Of a DNA stretch of 6,245 nucleotides, positions 1 to 4,141 are shown piece after piece. Within the stretch, counting starts at the first letter, position 1. Every line of letters starts with the position of its first letter. The stretch spans positions 1-6,245 of the forward strand of contig CAJMLT010000056.1 of assembly GCA_905214325.1 (NCBI GenBank), written 5' to 3'. The notes beneath the pieces are model-generated. The model was not told where the DNA came from, did no database searches, and was given only the letters and a program-made list of their open reading frames with translations. Position numbers and translations under genes: made by a program. The DNA is from an uncultured bacterium. Its GTDB lineage: Bacteria; Actinomycetota; Coriobacteriia; Coriobacteriales; Eggerthellaceae.

Positions 1-96
1 GGAAGGCTTTAGAGAGATGCCCCCCCCCCCGAAGATGGTATTCAGCAGGGGTGAGCCTACCCTACCATCCACATCGCTGGTGCGGTAATCATTCAT
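1..96 (-). CDS. Start of an unrecognised gene with an internal poly-G tract (partial)
   Basis: An open minus-strand frame begins with ATG at 96-94 and stays open to the window edge (32 codons). It starts MNDYRTSDVDGRVGS and continues with LLNTIF, four glycines and ISLKPS. An AAAGGA sequence lies about 9 bases before the ATG and could be its ribosome binding site. The glycines come from an uninterrupted run of 11 G on the coding strand (+ positions 20-30). With 11 or 12 G the frame stays open to the edge, while with 10 G it meets TAA within three codons. I do not recognise the protein family. The evidence for a gene is the start signal, the open frame and the position downstream of a terminator-like hairpin. 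The fragment is short, so a chance ORF remains possible. Confidence 0.38.
   Translation of the reverse strand, partial: MNDYRTSDVDGRVGSPLLNTIFGGGGISLKPS
20..30. repeat. Homopolymer tract of 11 C (G on the minus strand)
   Basis: Eleven consecutive C residues stand out in an otherwise mixed-composition sequence. Such tracts are known slippage sites. This one lies about 22 codons into the putative minus-strand gene, where a length change would shift the reading frame. The exact length is also the kind of thing sequencing and assembly get wrong. Confidence 0.9.
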
Positions 97-204
97 GGTG
101 TCGTATCCTTTGCTCTCGGTTCCAACGAACCCGCACACGTCTCGTAAAACCTGCGAGTTCTCGACTGCTAAGACACCCTACACCACCCTGTGCATCAAAA
201 GCGT

Positions 205-242
205 ATCAGGGGTGGGCTCCCCTGCGGGAGCCCACCCCTGAT
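205..242 (-). terminator. Perfect 17-bp hairpin, likely terminator of the hydrolase operon
   Basis: Bases 205-221 and 226-242 are exact reverse complements, separated by a CTGC tetraloop. The stem is GC-rich. On the minus strand it begins 30 bases past the hydrolase stop and is followed, after ACGC, by TTTT, which fits a Rho-independent terminator with a weak T tract. On the plus strand no T run follows. It also separates the hydrolase operon from the minus-strand ORF at 96-1. Confidence 0.7.
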
Positions 243-272
243 GAAACGTAGCGCAAAACACTGCTCTGTTGC

Positions 273-1382
273 CTAACGATCCCCCGCCTCCGCCGTGGAG
301 AATGCGGCGATAAAATCATCGGGGTGTTCTCCGTGGATATCGTGACCGCTTTCTATATGGATAGTGGTGCAGGTGGGAATGCTCGCTTGCACCAAAGCGG
401 CATCGTCGTCACTGTTGGCCGCGTAGATCATGCCGTCGTCGCCGTAATGCGTGTTCGCTTTAAGGTAGACAACCGGGCACTTCACGTTTTGGAGCAGAGA
501 CTTCTGGTCAACACCTTCCATCCAGGAACCATCGTAGAACACTTCGCCGAAATACAGGTCGTAGAAGTCGTTGTAATAGAACGTCGTCATCCAGCTATGC
601 GGAATCCACGGCAGGGTGACCGGGCCGCTGGGGTGTTCCGCCCGCCACGTCCGCATCATGTCGACGATCTGCGGCTGCAGTTCACCGAATTGGGAGAACA
701 GGTAGCTGTGCTCAACGTAATAGACCGGCCAGTCGGCCTCTTGGTTTTGGTTGAGATAGCCGTGGATGTTCACAAAGCTATCCACCCATGCCCAGCAGCC
801 GGCGCCCTCCGTCATTTCTTCGGGGGTGACTTCGAAAAACGGCGGGTCCTCCAGCACTGCGGCAGTTACATCCTGCGGGGCGTTGGCCGCAACCCAGGCA
901 GCTAGGACGCCACCGGAAGAATGGCCCGATATGATAACGGGTTCTTGGATGATCGTTTCTATGAATTCGATGATGTCGCTGCCGTTTTGCCGGCAGGTGT
1001 ACAGCGAGGCATCATGCGTGGAATCCCCGTGTCCATAACAGTCGATGGCATACACGTGATGCGTGCGCGAAAGTTCGGGGAGAACGGTATAGTAATCCTC
1101 CCACGCCACCTGTTGCCCGTGGATCAGCAGAATAGGATCGCCGTTGTCGGGGCCTTCTGCGTAGTTGATGGTGGCTCCGTTTTGCATGGTGGCCTGCTTT
1201 TCGGTGAAGCCGGCTTCATAGGTGGCATCCAACGCATGGTCCATGTAGTGAAGGTTGTCGTCTTTGTAGGTGAACACCGCCACCACCGCCGCAATAATGG
1301 CAGCAGCCAACACGATAAGGATGACCTTCGCTACGATGTGCCTCTTCTTTTTCGGGGCGCCTGGTACCGCTTGCGCGCTCAT
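273..1382 (-). CDS. Membrane-anchored alpha/beta hydrolase
   Basis: A 369-aa serine hydrolase of the alpha/beta fold. The N-terminus has a basic patch (KKKR, residues 11-14) followed by a hydrophobic segment at about 16-38. It is therefore probably a signal anchor that places the catalytic domain outside the membrane. The HG oxyanion motif is at residues 88-89. The nucleophile elbow G-H-S-S-G is at 153-157, with Ser155 as nucleophile. The catalytic His is probably His347 in the SGHDIHGEHP motif. The acid is not certain; an Asp near 315-316 or in the DDD at 325-327 is possible. Residues 218-290 form an aromatic-rich cap or lid rich in Trp, Tyr and Phe, which suggests a hydrophobic or aromatic substrate, but the substrate cannot be named. 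The start ATG overlaps the stop of the upstream AbrB-like gene, so translation is probably coupled. The length suits a complete protein. Confidence 0.9.
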   Translation of the reverse strand: MSAQAVPGAPKKKRHIVAKVILIVLAAAIIAAVVAVFTYKDDNLHYMDHALDATYEAGFTEKQATMQNGATINYAEGPDNGDPILLIHGQQVAWEDYYTVLPELSRTHHVYAIDCYGHGDSTHDASLYTCRQNGSDIIEFIETIIQEPVIISGHSSGGVLAAWVAANAPQDVTAAVLEDPPFFEVTPEEMTEGAGCWAWVDSFVNIHGYLNQNQEADWPVYYVEHSYLFSQFGELQPQIVDMMRTWRAEHPSGPVTLPWIPHSWMTTFYYNDFYDLYFGEVFYDGSWMEGVDQKSLLQNVKCPVVYLKANTHYGDDGMIYAANSDDDAALVQASIPTCTTIHIESGHDIHGEHPDDFIAAFSTAEAGDR

Positions 1383-1594
1383 CGGTTCGACGTTTCGTCG
1401 CCGAAGATTGCTTTGTGAATGCTATCGAACGCGCTGCCGGGCGGGATGGCAAGCCCCTGTTTTTCGTCGCCCAACAGAAGCAGACTGTCACCCGGTTTGA
1501 TGTCGAAAAGCTCACGTGCTTGCTTGGGAATGACGATCTGACCCTTTTCGCCGACGGTCACCGTCCATGCGTGCTTACCCTTCGGAAATGCCAT
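1379..1594 (-). CDS. SpoVT/AbrB-family DNA-binding protein
   Basis: A 71-aa protein with the swapped-hairpin AbrB fold at about residues 10-53. It shows the family pattern V-x-E/K-K-G-Q-I-V-I-P-K-x-A-R-x-x-F-x-I-x-P-G-D (GEKGQIVIPKQARELF, then DIKPGD), followed by LLLLGDEKQGLAI. These proteins bind DNA as dimers and act as transcription regulators or as antitoxins. No toxin gene follows: the partner is the alpha/beta hydrolase, reached through an ATGA overlap. The start ATG at 1594-1592 is supported by AAGGAGA seven bases upstream. A palindrome on the promoter is a natural candidate for autoregulation. An antitoxin role is less likely here than a local transcription switch for the hydrolase. 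Confidence 0.9.
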   Translation of the reverse strand: MAFPKGKHAWTVTVGEKGQIVIPKQARELFDIKPGDSLLLLGDEKQGLAIPPGSAFDSIHKAIFGDETSNR

Positions 1595-1600
1595 AGCGTT

Positions 1601-1607
1601 TCTCCTT
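1601..1607 (-). promoter_or_regulatory. Ribosome binding site of the AbrB-like gene
   Basis: The minus strand reads AAGGAGA six to seven bases before the ATG at 1594. It is a strong Shine-Dalgarno match that fixes this start. Confidence 0.8.
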
Positions 1608-1617
1608 GGTATAATTA

Positions 1618-1642
1618 GTATGATTTGTATAACATATCATAC
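1618..1642. promoter_or_regulatory. 25-bp palindromic operator candidate
   Basis: The outer arms GTATGAT (1618-1624) and ATCATAC (1636-1642) are exact reverse complements. Inner TGT (1626-1628) and ACA (1632-1634) also pair, giving 10 of 12 base pairs around the centre at 1630. It covers the -10 region and the start of transcription, so a bound protein would block the promoter. The AbrB-like product is the obvious candidate for binding, but this is inferred from position. Confidence 0.55.
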
Positions 1643-1654
1643 TTGCGGCACCAA
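1626..1654 (-). promoter_or_regulatory. Probable sigma-70-type promoter of the AbrB-hydrolase operon
   Basis: On the minus strand, TTGGTG (1654-1649) stands 17 bases before TATACA (1631-1626). The -10 is preceded by TG one base away (TGTTATACA), making an extended -10. Transcription would begin about 35 bases before the AbrB-like ATG. This is prediction by eye only. Confidence 0.5.
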
Positions 1655-1668
1655 TGTCATGGCAACAG

Positions 1669-1851
1669 CTAAGCGTCGTATTCGAAGCACCCCGCAAGGA
1701 AAACGGGAACATACAGGACGTCGTCCTTTACGAACAAATTCGTTTCCGCCAACACCACGGATTTTCCCAGCGTGTACTCTTTCACCTTGTGTGTGGTGCA
1801 AAAATTCGCAATTTCAATTAGTTGAATCCTGCACTTTTTCGCAATTTTGAC
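1669..1851 (-). pseudogene. C-terminal remnant resembling a DUF4143-type ATPase
   Basis: On the minus strand, codons from 1851 down to a TAG at 1671-1669 give 60 residues with no internal stop; a TGA (1854-1852) blocks the frame on the upstream side. No start codon with a ribosome binding site was found. The last part, VLAETNLFVKDDVLYVPVF followed by LAGCF, aligns by eye without gaps to the end of the intact ATPase at 4142-5503 (VLHPGQMSVQGDRVFLPLY followed by MAGRL). V, L, V, D, P, A and G are shared, and most other positions are conservative changes. This is the family's usual C-terminal pattern. I infer a relic of a second, diverged ATPase gene of which only the tail survives. A small unrelated gene cannot be excluded. 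Confidence 0.5.
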
Positions 1852-1958
1852 TCAGCGGGTATCAACATCGGGCCATTATGCCCACGAACCCAACGGTTTA
1901 CAGGGGACGTTTGAGCCGTCGGTAGTCGTGCAGATAGGCAAACATCATCCCGCCTTCG
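1852..1958. other. Intergenic stretch with a short GC-rich motif
   Basis: No coding frame is supported. It contains a weak GGGC/GCCC hairpin (about 1873-1886) and ACAGGGGACGTTT (about 1901-1913). The latter is nearly the reverse complement of AAACGTCCCCCTGT at 3875-3888. No clear terminator with a T run was found for the LysR gene, which ends at 1959. Confidence 0.4.
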
Positions 1959-2834
1959 TCAGAGCCTTTCCGCTTCGCCAAGCCGCTCGATGAACTTCTG
2001 CACGGCTTGGGTTCGCGGCTGATCGCGTTTCCAAGCGATATCGATGGGGGAAACGATAGGCGGATGGAGCAAGCGGCTCTCCAGACCGGTGCCCTGCCCC
2101 GTTAGCGTGAGCCCGTCGAGAGCAAGCACGTAGCCAACTCCTTCTCGGGCGAACATCTGCGCATTGAACGCCAGGTTGTATTCCGCAACCACGTTCAATG
2201 CACTCCAGCGTTCGCCGAACCAGTTTGATAACGTGCCGCGCTCGAGCGCCTGACTGGAAGCGATGAGTGGCAAATCCGCAATGTCAGCGGGCCCCACCAC
2301 ATCCTTTTCAGCCAAAGCATCCCCTTCCGGAAAGAGAACACACCAAGCATCGGTATGTTTCAGGCGCACGTGGTCGTAGCGGGTAATGCCGGAGTAGTCA
2401 ACGAAAACGGCTATGTCCGCGATTCCCCTATCGAGACGATCCGTAGCCGCTTCGGCATTCCCACTGTGCATGAGAAATCTCACCTGCGGATAGTCTTTCT
2501 GAAACGCTCGGATCAGGGAGGCCAGAATGCGTATCCCCTGGGTCTCGCCCGCGACTATACGCACTTCGCCCTCTACAACATTTCCCGACTTGACTTCGCT
2601 TTCCGTCTGTTCGGCAAGCTGGACGATCTCACTTGCGCGGCGGCGGAGCAAGATTCCCTGTTCGGTAAGTTCGAGTTCGCGCCCTCTTACCAGAAGTTCG
2701 CAGCCGAGTTCTCGTTCCAAGTCGGATATCTGACGTGAGAGCGTGGGTTGCGTGAGGTGCAACACCCCTGCGGCGCGAGACATATTTCCCTCTCGGCACA
2801 CCGCCAGAAAATACTTCAGGGTACGAAGCTCCAT
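1959..2834 (-). CDS. LysR-family transcription regulator
   Basis: A full-length LysR-type regulator of 291 aa. The N-terminal winged helix-turn-helix covers about residues 1-60: MELRTLKYFLAVCREGNMSR, then AAGVLHLTQPTLSRQISDLE, then RELGCELLVRG, all typical of the family. A linker helix follows to about 85, and the effector-binding domain of periplasmic-binding-protein type runs from about 90 to 285 (VRIVAGETQGIRILASLIRA and GVGYVLALDG are its usual landmarks). The start at 2834 has AGGAG six bases upstream. It is divergent from the sugar O-acetyltransferase gene and the gap has a T-N11-A palindrome, the arrangement expected for a LysR protein controlling its neighbour and itself. The inducer cannot be told from the sequence. 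Confidence 0.93.
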   Translation of the reverse strand: MELRTLKYFLAVCREGNMSRAAGVLHLTQPTLSRQISDLERELGCELLVRGRELELTEQGILLRRRASEIVQLAEQTESEVKSGNVVEGEVRIVAGETQGIRILASLIRAFQKDYPQVRFLMHSGNAEAATDRLDRGIADIAVFVDYSGITRYDHVRLKHTDAWCVLFPEGDALAEKDVVGPADIADLPLIASSQALERGTLSNWFGERWSALNVVAEYNLAFNAQMFAREGVGYVLALDGLTLTGQGTGLESRLLHPPIVSPIDIAWKRDQPRTQAVQKFIERLGEAERL

Positions 2835-2843
2835 ACGTTTCTC

Positions 2844-2862
2844 CTATACATAATTTGCATAG
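2844..2862. promoter_or_regulatory. LysR-type T-N11-A binding site
   Basis: CTAT (2844-2847), 11 bases, then ATAG (2859-2862) form an interrupted palindrome with T-N11-A at its core; 7 of 9 possible pairs match. A further ATAG half-site is at 2876-2879. The site begins 10 bases before the lysR start and next to its ribosome binding site, in the gap shared with the divergent acetyltransferase gene. Autoregulation is likely. I could not identify a convincing -35/-10 pair for either gene. Confidence 0.5.
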
Positions 2863-2923
2863 ATCAGTATTACATATAGGCAATTGTATTAGACCACAGC
2901 GGCAGAGACAATGAATCCGACAA

Positions 2924-2930
2924 GAGAGGA
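2924..2930 (+). promoter_or_regulatory. Ribosome binding site that decides the acetyltransferase start
   Basis: GAGAGGA ends seven bases before ATG 2938. The alternative in-frame ATG at 2911 has no comparable site, only GGCAGAG. The later start is therefore preferred, and it also begins directly with the conserved N-terminal domain. Confidence 0.65.
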
Positions 2931-2937
2931 TCAGACG

Positions 2938-3507
2938 ATGAACGAACGTGAGTACCTGGACATGATGGATGCCGGCGAAACCGTCTACGGCGGATCGGAC
3001 GCCGCCGATTTCATGCGCCCCGCCGCCGACGAGGCACGCAAGATCACCATGCGCATCAACAACGAATATCACGAACCCGAAGAAGTGCGCGAACTGTTCG
3101 GCCAGCTTATCGGTGCGACGGTGCCGGAAAGTTTCGCGTTGTTCCCTCCGTTTCACACCGACTTCGGCCGTAATATCCATGTCGGCGAAAACGTATTCAT
3201 CAACAGTGGGTGTTGTTTCCAAGACCAGGGCGGCATCACATTGGGCGATGGGGCGCTCATCGGGCATAACGTGGTGATGGCTACGCTCAACCACGATATG
3301 GATCCCGAAAAGCGCGCGACCCTACACCCGGCCCCCATCGTGCTGGGCAAAAACGTATGGATCGGTTCACATGCCACCATTTTGCAGGGAGTGACCATCG
3401 GGGATGGAGCCGTCGTTGCTGCGGGTGCCGTGGTGGGTAAAGATGTGCCCGCCAATACAGTCGTGGGTGGTGTACCCGCAAAAGTCATCAAACGAATAGA
3501 ACCCTAG
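2938..3507 (+). CDS. Sugar O-acetyltransferase, maltose/galactoside type
   Basis: A 189-aa acyltransferase of the left-handed beta-helix (hexapeptide repeat) class. It would transfer acetyl from acetyl-CoA to a sugar hydroxyl in the cytoplasm, acting as a trimer as known for the family. Residues 2-57 form the N-terminal Mac domain (EREYLDMMDAGETVYGG...). The motif FPPFHTDFGRNIHVGENVFI (about 69-88) and the hexapeptide turns (ITLGDGALIGHNV, IVLGKNVWIG, VTIGDGAVVAAGAVV) are diagnostic. His119 in TLNHD corresponds to the catalytic histidine, and the protein ends VVGGVPAKVIKRI as is normal. A start at 2911 would add nine residues but lacks a good ribosome binding site. It is divergent from the LysR gene, which probably controls it. 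Its stop lies at the edge of an IS605-type remnant, so the downstream context has been disrupted. The natural substrate is not known. Confidence 0.93.
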   Translation: MNEREYLDMMDAGETVYGGSDAADFMRPAADEARKITMRINNEYHEPEEVRELFGQLIGATVPESFALFPPFHTDFGRNIHVGENVFINSGCCFQDQGGITLGDGALIGHNVVMATLNHDMDPEKRATLHPAPIVLGKNVWIGSHATILQGVTIGDGAVVAAGAVVGKDVPANTVVGGVPAKVIKRIEP

Positions 3508-3508
3508 G

Positions 3509-3766
3509 CCGACCACCTCGACTTCGGGCGCAGCAAAAGCACACGCCTCACACATCTGTTCGGTTTGCAGCACGCGAGAACCCGCCGTGAAGGATTTGCG
3601 TGAGCATTGGGTATGCAGGTATTGCGGCACCGAACATGACCGCGATATCAATGCGGCGAAGAATATCTTGGTAGAAGGCTTGAAAACGATAGGGTGGAAC
3701 ACACCCGAATCCAACGCTTGTGGAGAGAATGTAAGACCGGCAACCGCGTATGCGGCAGTTGGCTGA
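3509..3766 (+). pseudogene. tnpB: TnpB C-terminal zinc-finger remnant (IS200/IS605 family)
   Basis: One open frame encodes the end of a TnpB (OrfB) protein. Two CxxC pairs form the zinc ribbon: SHICSVCSTREPAVKDLREH is followed by WVCRYCGTEHDRDINAAKNI. The D-R-D-x-N-A-A-x-N signature is the last RuvC motif, carrying the third catalytic Asp, and is typical of TnpB. The frame then reads to a TGA at 3764-3766. The rest of the roughly 350-400-aa protein, including the first two RuvC motifs and the helix-turn-helix part, is absent: the sequence upstream is the acetyltransferase gene. The homology begins around 3545, so 3509-3544 may be junction sequence. There is no start codon with a ribosome binding site, and it cannot act as a nuclease. 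Confidence 0.85.
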
Positions 3767-3784
3767 TCTCAGTGAAGCAAGAAT

Positions 3785-3806
3785 CCCCCTGCTTTAGCTG
3801 TGGGGA
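3785..3806 (+). repeat. Subterminal hairpin of the IS605-type right end
   Basis: CCCC (3786-3789) and GGGG (3802-3805) can pair, with an inner GC/GC pair closing a TTTA loop. In IS605-family elements this imperfect hairpin is recognised by TnpA, and its sequence also forms the 3' part of the TnpB-associated omega/reRNA. Here it is at most an orphan scaffold. Confidence 0.6.
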
Positions 3807-3850
3807 GTGTCAATGTGTTCCTGCACAATAATAAGGACGTATTTTCATAT

Positions 3851-3860
3851 AAGGAGGTGA
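3851..3860 (+). promoter_or_regulatory. Perfect Shine-Dalgarno sequence
   Basis: AAGGAGGTGA is complementary to the canonical 3' end of 16S rRNA over ten bases. It stands 10 bases before an ATG opening a 16-codon ORF, a spacing on the long side. No larger gene uses it. Confidence 0.6.
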
Positions 3861-3870
3861 CCAAGACTGG

Positions 3871-3921
3871 ATGCGAAACGTCCCCCTGTATGCGATAGGC
3901 AATCTCACTCTGTGGGAATAG
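3871..3921 (+). CDS. Possible 16-aa leader peptide or gene relic
   Basis: ATG at 3871 follows the perfect Shine-Dalgarno sequence and runs 16 codons to TAG (3919-3921), giving MRNVPLYAIGNLTLWE. There is no run of regulatory amino acids and no clear attenuator downstream, so an attenuation leader is not supported. It could be a translated small ORF, or the left-over translation start of a gene whose remainder was lost. Confidence comes from the ribosome binding site alone. Confidence 0.25.
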   Translation: MRNVPLYAIGNLTLWE

Positions 3922-4047
3922 GATGGTCACGAAGAGAGACCGTGGCCTGTTTCGAATTCGAGAACTCTAGCGTTCGAGCATCTGGAACCCGTGAGAACGA
4001 GGAACGAGTCTTCGCATCGACGGCAGCACAAAGCTCTGCCGAGTTTT

Positions 4048-4126
4048 CGGGTTCGTGCAAAAATGGAGTACCCAATATAGTCGGATTCGTGTAATATTAT
4101 CCTATTAAAACTTTACGGATTCGTGT
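4048..4126 (+). repeat. Three CGGRTTCGTGY motifs at exact 34-bp spacing
   Basis: CGGGTTCGTGC (4048-4058), CGGATTCGTGT (4082-4092) and CGGATTCGTGT (4116-4126) begin exactly 34 bases apart. The bases between them are not conserved. Only the 11-bp core repeats, which favours protein-binding sites over a decayed tandem repeat. The last copy ends just before the ATPase ribosome binding site. Confidence 0.75.
4052..4081 (+). promoter_or_regulatory. Candidate promoter of the ATPase gene
   Basis: TTCGTG (4052-4057) inside the first repeat copy lies 18 bases before TATAGT (4076-4081), which could serve as -35 and -10. The match is modest. The AT-rich stretch at 4092-4113 offers alternative -10 sequences without a good -35. 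Confidence 0.3.
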
Positions 4127-4141
4127 TTCAGGGAGGTCATA

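Larger units (their letters stand above)
3509..3813 (+). mobile_element. Right-end remnant of an IS200/IS605 (IS1341-like) element
   Basis: The TnpB tail is followed by a typical element right end: GAAGCAAGAATCCCCC, then a hairpin, then GGGGAGTGTCAA, finishing near 3813. No left end, TnpA gene or tnpB 5' part is present, so only the 3' part of the element survives. The left boundary is uncertain within about 3508-3545. Confidence 0.75.
3814..4141. other. Gene-poor leader between the IS remnant and the ATPase
   Basis: About 330 bases without a convincing gene apart from the tiny ORF at 3871. A GTG-started frame of 60 codons (3912-4094) lacks a ribosome binding site and family resemblance, and is left out. 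The stretch holds a 10-bp palindrome TCGAATTCGA (3952-3961) and, near its right end, three motif copies at 34-bp spacing that lead into the ATPase ribosome binding site. Confidence 0.6.

Noticed and set aside
3..251. Long open plus-strand frame, including a GTG-started ORF at 51-251
   Set aside because: It runs through the 17-bp terminator hairpin, has no ribosome binding site, and its composition (Pro, Arg, Ser-rich) looks like a shadow frame.
324..1418. Large plus-strand ORFs opposite the hydrolase gene
   Set aside because: They are antisense shadows; the minus-strand protein has clear catalytic motifs and signals.
1620..1850. 76-codon plus-strand ORF upstream of the AbrB-like gene
   Set aside because: It has no ribosome binding site, starts inside the palindromic promoter region, and is antisense to the DUF4143-like remnant, whose protein makes better sense.
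3367..3714. 115-codon minus-strand ORF across the acetyltransferase end and the TnpB remnant
   Set aside because: It spans the junction of two plus-strand sequences with strong motifs and is a shadow frame.
1934..3902. ATAGGCAA found three times on the plus strand (1934, 2876, 3895)
   Set aside because: The copies have unrelated flanks and irregular spacing; an 8-mer of this kind can recur by chance and no function is suggested.
3952..3961. Perfect 10-bp palindrome TCGAATTCGA
   Set aside because: It is isolated, does not extend further, and is not placed on a recognisable promoter.
3912..4094. 60-codon GTG-started plus-strand ORF before the ATPase
   Set aside because: No ribosome binding site and no recognisable domain; it runs through two of the 34-bp-spaced boxes.
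4048..4126. Regular 34-bp repeats read as a small CRISPR array
   Set aside because: The conserved core is only 11 bp with 23-bp gaps, there are three copies, no cas gene is present, and the array abuts a ribosome binding site.
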